Source of the DNA: JAGTVG01 sp942491935
Lineage (GTDB): Bacteria > Bacteroidota > Bacteroidia > Cytophagales > Cyclobacteriaceae
Assembly (NCBI GenBank): GCA_942491935.1
Contig: CALOCZ010000068.1
Span: 248,001-312,000, forward strand
Length of the DNA: 64,000 nucleotides
Direction: 5' to 3'
Position numbers and translations under genes: made by a program
Part shown: positions 46,378 through 54,722 of the stretch, piece after piece
Numbering within the stretch: the stretch's first letter is position 1
Layout of the letters: each line of letters starts with the position of its first letter
The notes under the pieces: model-generated
Seen by the model: the letters and a program-made list of their open reading frames with translations, nothing else
Told to the model about the DNA's origin: nothing
Database searches by the model: none

Positions 46378-47303
46378 TATGTTTTATTTCTTTTCGCGAA
46401 TAATTCGATAACAATAACCAGGGCAATCCCAAATACAATATAAGCAGCTGATATCCATGTTTCAATATTTCCCATATCGGGTAAGTACCAGGTATATCCT
46501 TCAATCACCATTTTTCCCTTTCTCATAACTATGTCACCAGTAACATCTACGAGATACTCAGGATTCTTCCATGGCCAGATAATTAATAAGGATCCCATAA
46601 TAAAACCAGTCAACACCCCAATTGTTCCATCTCTGAACCTGTTTATTAAAAAGGAAATAATTCTGGAAAGAATTATAAATCCGGCAACACTACCCAACAC
46701 CACCGGGATCAGAATTCTTAAATTTAGATCCGGGACCGCTTCCAGGAAGATCAACTGATAATTTCCCATTAATATCAGGACAAAAGATCCGGATAGGCCC
46801 GGCAGAAGCATACTGGCCATGGCCACAATACCACAAAGAAAAAGATATAAGGTACTCTCATTTCTACTTGCGGGATTTAAATAGGTAATTACAACTGCAA
46901 TAACGACACCGGCCAGTAAGGCTAAAACAGTTGATGCGTTCCATTTTGAGATCGTTTTACCGACAAAATAGATAGAGGCCAAAATAAGGCCGAAAAAGAA
47001 GGCCCAAACGTATACTGGATAATTATCAAAAAGAAAACTTAGTGTTTTCCCCAGAATTAGTATACTTAAAAAAACCCCGGCAAATAAAACAAAGAGAAAT
47101 TGAAGATTTACGTGCTCTGCAAATTGTTTTATCTTAAAGCTCAACAATAATCTGATGGCTTTAGTATCAAATGCTTTTAAAGAATTGATCAGATCTTCAT
47201 AAATATTCGTAATAAAAGCGATGGTCCCTCCTGAAACGCCTGGGATAACATTTGCTGCCCCCATAGCTATCCCCTTCAGGAATAAAAATATATTATTTCT
47301 CAC
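46377..47303 (-). CDS. DUF368 family membrane protein (putative undecaprenyl-phosphate translocase)
   Basis: A 308-residue integral membrane protein with about eight to nine helices and the DUF368 signature AANVIPGVSGGTIAFITNIYEDLI, echoed in LLPGLSGSFVLILMGNY. DUF368 proteins, together with the DedA family, have been shown to return undecaprenyl phosphate to the cytoplasmic face for reuse in wall and polysaccharide synthesis. That function is taken from the family. A terminator separates it from the comA-like gene upstream; aroE and uvrB are coupled downstream. Confidence 0.88.
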   Translation of the reverse strand: MRNNIFLFLKGIAMGAANVIPGVSGGTIAFITNIYEDLINSLKAFDTKAIRLLLSFKIKQFAEHVNLQFLFVLFAGVFLSILILGKTLSFLFDNYPVYVWAFFFGLILASIYFVGKTISKWNASTVLALLAGVVIAVVITYLNPASRNESTLYLFLCGIVAMASMLLPGLSGSFVLILMGNYQLIFLEAVPDLNLRILIPVVLGSVAGFIILSRIISFLINRFRDGTIGVLTGFIMGSLLIIWPWKNPEYLVDVTGDIVMRKGKMVIEGYTWYLPDMGNIETWISAAYIVFGIALVIVIELFAKRNKT

Positions 47304-47313
47304 TATAGAATTA

Positions 47314-47346
47314 AATTAAAAAGATCGAAGTAAAAGCCTCGATCTT
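47314..47346 (-). terminator. Terminator after the TPR-phosphosulfolactate synthase pair
   Basis: An 8-bp perfect stem (47339-47346 with 47321-47328) around a 10-nt loop is followed on the minus strand by a T-rich stretch. It separates the comA-like gene from DUF368. Confidence 0.7.
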
Positions 47347-47367
47347 AGTGCTGATGTAAATATTGAC

Positions 47368-48141
47368 TTAAGTATGTTTTTCGTTTTTCAGGAAATAGTC
47401 GAAAGTGTCTCCTCTCAATCCCAAACGAATTGTTTCCAATGGTATTATTTCATGTGGGGGGATATTCCCCAGATTTACATTGGATCCTAATAACTTTATA
47501 AACCAGACTTGCTGAGCTTTTTGGGGAGCTTCCCAAATGATCTTTTCAAACGGGATTTTTGTTAATATCTCTTCAACAAGACCAGATCTAACTTCTCCGC
47601 TTGACCTGAACAATCCAACTGTGCCACTTTCCCTGGCTTCCCCGATTACTTTCCAGGAACCAGCGTCCAATTCAGCTTGCATTTGAACAATCCATTTATA
47701 AGGTGGAATTATTTTTTCAGCATCTTTTGAGCCTACTTCTGACAAAACTGTTACATATTCAGATAGCTTGCTAATGTAATTGCACTTTATATCGTGATCT
47801 AATTCAATTGAACCGTCAGAAACTTCGGCATACTCCATTCCATATTTCTCAAGTACTTTAATATAGTCTTCGAATTGGTTTCTTACGACAAATGCTTCAA
47901 ATAAAGTCCCACCAAAATATGTAGGAATCCCTGATTCTCTATATAATTTTATTTTATCTATTAAATTTGGTGTAACAAATGAGGTTCCCCAACCTAATTT
48001 CACAATATCGGTAAAATCGCTACTAACACTCAAAAAATCTTCAATTTCTCTCAGACTAAGTCCCTTGTCGATCACCATTGTACATCCTGTCTCTCTTGGT
48101 TTTTCAGTCCTCTCTGGAATTTCTTTTAAAGAATAGTTCAT
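47368..48141 (-). CDS. Phosphosulfolactate synthase (ComA-like)
   Basis: A 257-residue TIM-barrel protein of the ComA family, which adds sulfite to phosphoenolpyruvate to make phosphosulfolactate. Family blocks: DIVKLGWGTSF, the YFGGTLFEAF strand, EVSDGSIEL, IPPYKWIVQMQAELDAG and IIWEAPQKAQQVWFIKLLG. In methanogens the product leads to coenzyme M. In Bacteroidota the likely use is a C3 sulfonate for sulfonolipids (capnine type) associated with gliding, which is inference. No further sulfonolipid gene lies alongside; the upstream partner is a TPR gene whose stop abuts this ATG. Confidence 0.85.
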   Translation of the reverse strand: MNYSLKEIPERTEKPRETGCTMVIDKGLSLREIEDFLSVSSDFTDIVKLGWGTSFVTPNLIDKIKLYRESGIPTYFGGTLFEAFVVRNQFEDYIKVLEKYGMEYAEVSDGSIELDHDIKCNYISKLSEYVTVLSEVGSKDAEKIIPPYKWIVQMQAELDAGSWKVIGEARESGTVGLFRSSGEVRSGLVEEILTKIPFEKIIWEAPQKAQQVWFIKLLGSNVNLGNIPPHEIIPLETIRLGLRGDTFDYFLKNEKHT

Positions 48142-49549
48142 TTAAAAATTTTCTTTTCTGTATTGATCGATGATTTTAAATAACGCTTTCTGCGTTTGCA
48201 ATTTAGGAAAAAATTCAAGTAATACGGTATGGTTTTCAAAATTAAGGACGAGTGCATTTTCAAGATAAACAAAGGCATCTTTATACTTTCCAGCTGCAAT
48301 CAAATAGGCTGTGGCCCGATAGTAAAGGTCAGAGTCATCGGGTAATTGTTCAATCCCTTTTTGGATAATCGATATGGCTTTTTCAAAATCACCTTGTTCA
48401 TAGTAGATCTGTGACCATTTCAGCCAGATGTCTTCATTTTCAGGATCCAGTAAACACACTTCTTCATAGGCATCCAAACTAGAAACTATATTACCAAGTT
48501 TATATTCAGTTTCTGCCACTGCCATCCAGTATTCTGCATTCTCAGGATCAAATTTCAATGCTTTATTAAGGAAATGAATGGCTTCATACCATTTATCTTG
48601 TGCATTCAGACATATTCCCACGCCAAACCAGGCTTCATCATTAAAATTATCAAGTTTAATCGCTTTCTGATAATATTTGATACCAAGCTCATATTGCTCA
48701 AGCTTCTCATAGGCAACAGCAATGCAGCAAGATGTTTCGGAAGTAGGCCCCTCAATATCCAGTGTTTTTTTATAAGAATCAAGTGCTTTGGTATAGTTGT
48801 TAAGGGACATATAAGTATTGCCGAGATTAAAATAAGCAGAGGCGAATTTTTCGTCAATTGCTATGGCAAACTCATAGGCATTTACTGCTTCTTCAAAATT
48901 TTCTAATTTATTATAAACAATACCTAGATTATACCATCCATATTGAGAATAAGGATCCTTGTCAATAAATTTCGTATAATAAGAAATACTCTCTTCTAAT
49001 TTCCCTGTTATATCCAGACAATAAGCCAATTCATACAGAACATTCTCATTATTCAAATTTATCTCAAGAGCTTTCTCGTAGTTAACAATCGCGTTTTCAT
49101 ATTTTCCCGAATTTTGATAAGCCATTCCAATATTATACAGGACCTCATCCTTAGTTTCACTATTCTCCAGGACTTTTTCATATTCCTTTATGGCCAGCTT
49201 GTGCTTTCCCATTAAAGAATAAATGGATCCCTTTATCAGAAGAATCTCTTCATCATTTGGTTGATAAATTAAGGCATTATCTAACAGTTCAAGGGCATCT
49301 TCATAATGTCCTAAATTTGACAGTATCTGCGCTTTTATGAATTTCAGTTCAGTTGAATAGGGATATCTTTCTACTGCGATTGTACATGCATTAAGGGCTT
49401 TGTCGAACTCTTTTTTTGTCGGTGTAGTGGCTAATAATAAGTTCAAAATCCTCCTCAGAAAAAAAATCCAACATTCTTTTCTTCAGCTGGTCTTCAAATT
49501 TCTTTACCAGTTGTAATGAATTTGGGTCTGAATTATATTTTTCTTCCAT
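48142..49549 (-). CDS. Tetratricopeptide repeat protein (one apparent frameshift near N-terminus)
   Basis: A cytoplasmic TPR solenoid of about 468 residues with 11-12 repeats (for example KLAIKEYEKVLENSETKDE, NAIVNYEKALEINLNNEN, KAISIIQKGIEQLPDDSD). The open frame starts only at 49446, but the adjacent frame from an ATG at 49549 encodes MEEKYNSDPNSLQLVKKFED and SEEDFELIISHYTDKK. This runs smoothly into EFDKALNACTIAVERYP if one T is removed from the T7 run at 49411-49417. The acidic leader followed by a Y-x-D-x-x-x-x-x-KAL helix is typical of this Bacteroidota family. The gene directly abuts the phosphosulfolactate synthase gene, so they are cotranscribed; it has no signal peptide. Confidence 0.82.
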
Positions 49550-49679
49550 TTAAGACTCTATTGGTTCATGGTGGCTATTTGCCTTTTCCCCCAAGTGCTC
49601 TTATGCAAATATGATCCAACTTGAGCAAAAATATGGGATTTTTAGAAGAATTTTATGGGTGTATTTATGTAGGAATCAG

Positions 49680-52040
49680 TTACGATTTTAATACCCTTGT
49701 TAACCAATGTTTTCGTTCATCACGATAATATCCACTTCCGTATCCATACCCATAATGAATTCCTTTAGCTCTTTTAGCACCATTTACAATAATATATAGA
49801 TGGCTGAATTCATGAAGGGCATTTATCTTCTCCAGGAAACTCACAAACACCCTCTTGCTATACTCAGGGCGCATAATATAAATCTTAATGTCTGCCTTTT
49901 TCATTACCAGTAGTCCATCAGTAACAATTCCCACTGGCGGAGTATCCATAAATATCATATCATATCTTGATCTCAGATCGTTAAACATAGAATCTGACCT
50001 TTCAGACATAATCAATTCGGAAGGATTTGGAGGCACGGGGCCTGATGCAAGCAGGTCCAGATTGTCAATGCCGGAAGAAATCAAACAATCATCTACCTTG
50101 TCATTTCCAATTAGTATTGTACTTATTCCTTTTTCGTCTGGAATATCATCAAATATCTTATTGAACTTTGGTTTTCGAAGATCCATATCCATAAGCAAAA
50201 TCTTTTTCCCTGATAGGGCAAAAACGGCAGCTAAGTTCAATCCGATGAATGTTTTGCCTTCCCCGCTTACCGTTGATGAAATTGAAGTGATAATGCATCC
50301 ATTTTCCGGTAATACAAATTTCATATTTGTTCTAATGGAGCGAAAAGCTTCACTAATAGCCGACTTCGATTCCTTTTGTACAATGATCTTTGATACTTTT
50401 AATTTTTCAATATTATAAAAGGGTATACTTCCCAGAACAGGAATTTGGGTTAGCCGTTCCAGTTCCTGGATACCTGTAATTTTATTAAAAGATAAATATC
50501 CAAAACCTATTATAAAGAATGCAGCCACGAGCCACGCCACTATGCCAATTCCATATATCATATACTTCTGTGGTTTTAAAGGTTCAGTTGGAAAGCTAGC
50601 CCCGGATAGGATTTTAAAATCCGTTACTGTACCGGCTATAGCTAACTGAAATTCAGCCTTTTTCTGCATTAAGGAGAGATAAAATCCCTCATATAAAGCA
50701 TAGTATCTCTGACTTTTTGAGTATTCGGTATTTTTCGATGGCATACCAACAAATTGGCTCTCCAGTTCTCTTCTCCTTTCACCTATCAGGATTAAACGTT
50801 TAGTCAATTCAACGTTATACTCAGTAATAAATCTTTTTACTCTATCGTAAAGGGTGTTGATCTCTTCAGACCATTTTCTGTAAACCAGTGTATTTTCATT
50901 ATGTGAGATTAATATACCATCACGTTTTTCAATCAATTCATTTAAACTATTGATTTCATCAAGCATATTTTTAGGCAGGTTTTTATAATCGGATATCACC
51001 AGATTAATTTGATATCCCGCAACAATTTCCTCCTGTAATTCTTCCAACCTTAATTGTCTGTTCTTAACCAGGTATTCTTGTGAATCCAGGGCATTGAGTA
51101 ATTCAATTGTTTCCGACAAATTACTATTAAGGTCAACGGATTTATTGCTGATTATAAATCGCTCAAAGTAGTTTTCAAAATCTGAGAGCTTTTGCTCAGT
51201 TGTTTCCAATTGCTGATTAAGAAATTCAATCCTTTGTGAGTTAGATTTGTTTTTTTCCGCTTGTGTATAATTCAGATATATGGTGTCTATTGCATTTACC
51301 AGGTTCCTTGCTTTATGCATATTATATCCTTTAAAGGATATTTGAATTGTATTTGCATTTAGGTTCAAAGGATTAACACTCATGTTTTCGGCTATATAGT
51401 CCAGAAGGTATTGTCGGCTATACACGTAAAAATAGAATTCGTTATCCTGAATACCATGTTCATAGAATTCTGTCAATCTGATCTCGAAATCAAAAAGATC
51501 CGTTTGAATCTTTTCCCCAAAATTATAAGTTGATTCATAACTTCTCCCTTCAACTTCATATGAAAGGTTGAATTGCCTTGTACTTAATATATCTACTCTA
51601 AAGGGAATATTGTATACCTTTTGATTTTTGATATGTTTTTCAACTGTGAATGGCGGATTATTATACCTTTCATCCAGAAGAATTTTGCCAATAGTATAAA
51701 TGCTTACATCAAGGTTCAGGGCATCAATAATTTTATTAAAAAACAACCTGGATTTGAGCAATTCTATCTCGCTTGACAAACTATTAAATACCTGTTCTTC
51801 ATCATATTCCTCCAACCCCAAGATGGAAGCATCTCTTTTGATATTTAATTTAAGTATGGAACTGGATTCGTATAAAGGTTTTGTATATCGAATGGAAAGA
51901 TATGAAATAATAAAGGTTGCTAATAATAGGATAAGAATCCAGGGGAAAGATTTTTTAAGTACCACAATAAATCTATCCTGATCAAAGGAGATCTCCTTGT
52001 CATCCTGTTCAATTTCCTGTATAAATTTAAGATCCTCCAA
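49680..52040 (-). CDS. wzc: Polysaccharide co-polymerase with tyrosine autokinase domain (Wzc/GumC type)
   Basis: A 786-residue inner-membrane protein that controls chain length and export of capsule or EPS. The N-terminal Wzz domain has a TM near residue 35 (PWILILLLATFIISYLSI), then a long periplasmic coiled coil (about 270-440) and a second TM near 490-515. The cytoplasmic BY-kinase has Walker A (SGEGKTFIGLN), Walker A' (LLMDMDLRKPKFN) and Walker B (MIFMDTPPVG). It ends with a tyrosine cluster (HYGYGYGSGYYRDE), the usual autophosphorylation tail. It lies 9 bp after wza, in the order GT4-rfbC-wza-wzc. Confidence 0.92.
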   Translation of the reverse strand: MEDLKFIQEIEQDDKEISFDQDRFIVVLKKSFPWILILLLATFIISYLSIRYTKPLYESSSILKLNIKRDASILGLEEYDEEQVFNSLSSEIELLKSRLFFNKIIDALNLDVSIYTIGKILLDERYNNPPFTVEKHIKNQKVYNIPFRVDILSTRQFNLSYEVEGRSYESTYNFGEKIQTDLFDFEIRLTEFYEHGIQDNEFYFYVYSRQYLLDYIAENMSVNPLNLNANTIQISFKGYNMHKARNLVNAIDTIYLNYTQAEKNKSNSQRIEFLNQQLETTEQKLSDFENYFERFIISNKSVDLNSNLSETIELLNALDSQEYLVKNRQLRLEELQEEIVAGYQINLVISDYKNLPKNMLDEINSLNELIEKRDGILISHNENTLVYRKWSEEINTLYDRVKRFITEYNVELTKRLILIGERRRELESQFVGMPSKNTEYSKSQRYYALYEGFYLSLMQKKAEFQLAIAGTVTDFKILSGASFPTEPLKPQKYMIYGIGIVAWLVAAFFIIGFGYLSFNKITGIQELERLTQIPVLGSIPFYNIEKLKVSKIIVQKESKSAISEAFRSIRTNMKFVLPENGCIITSISSTVSGEGKTFIGLNLAAVFALSGKKILLMDMDLRKPKFNKIFDDIPDEKGISTILIGNDKVDDCLISSGIDNLDLLASGPVPPNPSELIMSERSDSMFNDLRSRYDMIFMDTPPVGIVTDGLLVMKKADIKIYIMRPEYSKRVFVSFLEKINALHEFSHLYIIVNGAKRAKGIHYGYGYGSGYYRDERKHWLTRVLKS

Positions 52041-52049
52041 AATTCAATT

Positions 52050-52838
52050 CTAATTTGAAAGGGCCTGTATGGCCACAATTAATGCTACAAGACTGGCCAA
52101 TACACTAACAATAGGTAATATGTCTCTTGTCCCTTCAGAAAATCCTCTAACCACAGGTTCAACGTATATGATATCCCCTGAATAAATTTCAAGATCGGCC
52201 TTCATCATACCTTCTATTGTAGAAAGATCGATGATCTGAACTTCAGGGTTTTTCAAATCTCCCCGAATGAGGCGGATATTTTGAGCTTTGGAATCTTTTT
52301 CCACCCCCCCAGCAAGGGCGAGAACTTCCAGTAAGTTCATATCTTCATTAATAAGATTAATAACTTGTCCTCCGGGTTTACCAAGAACAATTACCCTTTT
52401 GTTATTAAAACTCACAATAACGTAAGGATCTTTATAAAAATTAGAGAACTTTTTCTCCAGAAGTTGTTCGGCTTCACGAGTCGTAAGATCCTGCAATTTC
52501 ACCTGGCCAATCATTGGTATTTTGACCATCCCTTCCTTATCCACAAAGTAACGGACTTCCTCCCTTTGCATATTATTATTTGCAATCTCTCCCTGCAGAA
52601 CATAATCAGGATCTATGATACGTTCACCTTCATTAGTATATACCCTGATAAGCAACTGATCATTGATCTGGATCTTATAATTCCTTTCTGCCAAAAGTTT
52701 TGAATACTCGATATCCTGTGGGTAGTTTGAGTCATCTGTTTTAAACATGATATGTTGCTTATAACTGGAACAAGCAGTAAATAGCAACAACAATCCAATT
52801 CCCAGAGATTTTCGTATATAGGGATTAATCAAGTCCAT
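52050..52838 (-). CDS. wza: Polysaccharide export lipoprotein (Wza family)
   Basis: A 262-residue outer-membrane lipoprotein forming the export channel for capsule/EPS. It has a lipobox (LLLFTACSSY), then the Poly_export/SLBB blocks: KIQINDQLLIRVYTNEGERI, FVDKEGMVKIPMIGQVKLQDLTTREAEQLLEKK and VIVLGKPGGQVINLINEDMNLLEVLALAGG. A C-terminal hydrophobic helix (LPIVSVLASLVALIVAIQAL) fits the membrane-spanning end of Wza. ATG at 52838 is preferred to the TTG two codons upstream. It works with the Wzc-like protein downstream. Confidence 0.9.
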   Translation of the reverse strand: MDLINPYIRKSLGIGLLLLFTACSSYKQHIMFKTDDSNYPQDIEYSKLLAERNYKIQINDQLLIRVYTNEGERIIDPDYVLQGEIANNNMQREEVRYFVDKEGMVKIPMIGQVKLQDLTTREAEQLLEKKFSNFYKDPYVIVSFNNKRVIVLGKPGGQVINLINEDMNLLEVLALAGGVEKDSKAQNIRLIRGDLKNPEVQIIDLSTIEGMMKADLEIYSGDIIYVEPVVRGFSEGTRDILPIVSVLASLVALIVAIQALSN

Positions 52839-52868
52839 ATTCAAATATAGAATACTCTAGCAGATTTT

Positions 52869-53411
52869 TTAAATATTATTATCGATAAAAGATTGGAGAG
52901 AGGGCAATTCTGAATCTTTTTTTGACAGGATCGGATTTTTTACCGGCCAATTAATTTTCAAATCAGTATCATTCCATCGTATGCCGGTATCAGCAGTGGG
53001 ATAATAATAAGATGTACACTTATATTGCAAGATGCAATCCTCGAGTGCTACAAATCCGTGACCAAATCCTTCAGGAATATAGAACATATTATTCATTTTA
53101 CTGTCGAGGGTCACAGAAATATATTTCCCGAATGTATCAGAGCCAGGCCTCAGATCAACTGCAATATCATAAGCTTTTCCATATGTTACTCTAATTAATT
53201 TTGCCTTGCTGGAATGGCTCTAACTGAAAGTGAATACCTCTAAGTACATTTTTTTTGAAAAGGAATGATTATCCTGAATAAATGCTTTTTCTATTCCCAG
53301 TTCTAAAAATGTTTCAGCGCGAAATGATTCAAAGAATATACCACGTTCGTCCTGAAATATCCTTGGAAATACTTCAAACGGACCTTCTATATCAAAATAA
53401 TTAACTTCCAT
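52869..53411 (-). CDS. rfbC: dTDP-4-dehydrorhamnose 3,5-epimerase (two compensating frameshifts)
   Basis: RfbC/RmlC epimerises the keto-sugar intermediate of dTDP-L-rhamnose synthesis. N-terminal MEVNYFDIEGPFEVFPRIFQ and C-terminal FYIPEGFGHGFVALED, YKCTSYYYP and DTGIRWNDTDLKINWP are in one frame. Between them the conserved NVLRGIHFQLEPFQQGK is in another frame. One base is missing from the T8 run at 53249-53256 and one is extra in the T4 run at 53199-53202. Correcting both gives 180 residues, the family length, including the catalytic His of RGIHFQ. rfbA, rfbB and rfbD are not adjacent. Sequence error is the simplest reading. Confidence 0.87.
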
Positions 53412-53439
53412 ACAATCTTAACACATTGCCATTCCTCAT

Positions 53440-54543
53440 TCAGGCCACTTTATTAACTAGTTCCTGATATTTATCAATAACTACCTTTTCGTCATAAGAC
53501 CCCTCCACCAGTACACGCCCATTTTTTCCAAACACTTGTCTATCCTTAAATGAGAGATTCAGCATTTTTTCCATTTTGTGAGCAAGATCGTCTACATCTT
53601 TCAAATTACATAAAAATCCATTGTAATTATCTCTTACAACATTATTACATCCTGCTACATTTGTGGTCACAATGGGTCTGCCCATACCTGCTGCCTCCAG
53701 AAGGGTACGAGGTGTCCCCTCACGATATGATGGCAATACGATACAATCAGCATTTTGAATATAATTCCTGACATCAGCTACTCTTCCCAGGTATTCAATT
53801 AAATTATTATCAATCCATGAGTTAATTATATCTTTAGGAATTCCTCTTCTATGCTCTTCATCAATGGCCCCCAAAATCTGGAATTTAGCTCTAACTCCTT
53901 TTTTATTGAGTTTCTTGATAGCTTCTATATATTCAATAATTCCCTTATCATGAATTAACCGTGATATTAAAAGAAAAGTAAATTCTTTATTCTGAGGCAA
54001 GGCAGCCGGAATAAATTTTGAGAGATCAATCCCGGATCCTGGAATAAGCTCTGCAATATCCTTATCTATAAGTTTTTCATCAATGAAGAGCTTTTTATCC
54101 TGATCATTCTGGAACAATACTTTTGCAGGAAATCTGAATGCGACTTTATACATCATCTTGGCAACAAATGAAACAATTCCCCTGTTCAGAAAAACAGTAC
54201 CCAGGCCACATACATTATTTATGGTTGGTATACCTAGCAACTTTGCTGCAAAGGTGCCATAAATATTGGGTTTGATAGTAAAATGAAGGATTACATCAGG
54301 TTTAATTCTTCTATAAATCCTAAATAACTCAATTGTAAGTCCAAAATCCTTTATTGGATTTGCACCCCGGCTGTCCATCATTACTTTCTCATATTTGCAC
54401 CCCAATTCCTTTAATTTATGAGAATAATCATCAAATGGGGCGACGGCTATAATTTCATGTCCTTTATCAATTAATGACCGGACCAAACCTAATCTGAAGT
54501 TATAGATGTTCCAGGATGTGTTTAAAACAATTGCAATTTTCAC
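53440..54543 (-). CDS. Glycosyltransferase family 4 protein
   Basis: A 367-residue GT-B fold enzyme of the GT4 type that probably adds a sugar to a lipid-linked or capsular oligosaccharide. The N-terminal Rossmann half (IAIVLNTSWNIYNFRLGLVRSL, HFTIKPNIYGTFAAKLLGIP) matches GT4 enzymes acting early in surface polysaccharide synthesis. The nucleotide-sugar site has the E-x7-E motif in SYREGTPRTLLEAAGMGRPIV. It starts with GTG at 54543 and is the first gene of the GT4-rfbC-wza-wzc cluster. Donor and acceptor are unknown. Confidence 0.9.
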   Translation of the reverse strand: MKIAIVLNTSWNIYNFRLGLVRSLIDKGHEIIAVAPFDDYSHKLKELGCKYEKVMMDSRGANPIKDFGLTIELFRIYRRIKPDVILHFTIKPNIYGTFAAKLLGIPTINNVCGLGTVFLNRGIVSFVAKMMYKVAFRFPAKVLFQNDQDKKLFIDEKLIDKDIAELIPGSGIDLSKFIPAALPQNKEFTFLLISRLIHDKGIIEYIEAIKKLNKKGVRAKFQILGAIDEEHRRGIPKDIINSWIDNNLIEYLGRVADVRNYIQNADCIVLPSYREGTPRTLLEAAGMGRPIVTTNVAGCNNVVRDNYNGFLCNLKDVDDLAHKMEKMLNLSFKDRQVFGKNGRVLVEGSYDEKVVIDKYQELVNKVA

Positions 54544-54648
54544 TGCCTATATATAAATAAATTCTAATGGTACTAATAATGTAAAAGAATTTTGGTATTT
54601 ACCTGAATTGAACAAATCACATTATTAGTAAGACAAACTCCCAAGTAA

Positions 54649-54681
54649 TTTCTTAAAATCGCCTAAAGATAACTAATTTTG
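54649..54681 (+). promoter_or_regulatory. Promoter of hflX
   Basis: TAATTTTG (54674-54681) followed by C is a full -7 match. TTTC (54649-54652) lies 21 bp upstream as -33. The predicted start of transcription is about 35 bp before the TTG start codon. Confidence 0.65.
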
Positions 54682-54722
54682 CAAATATTCAAAATATAAA
54701 TTCACATTTACAAACTGACACA

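Noticed and set aside
53249..53256. T8/A8 run in rfbC as a phase-variation switch
   Set aside because: A second, opposite indel 50 bp away would still break the gene in either phase, and other conserved genes show similar breaks; sequence error is simpler.
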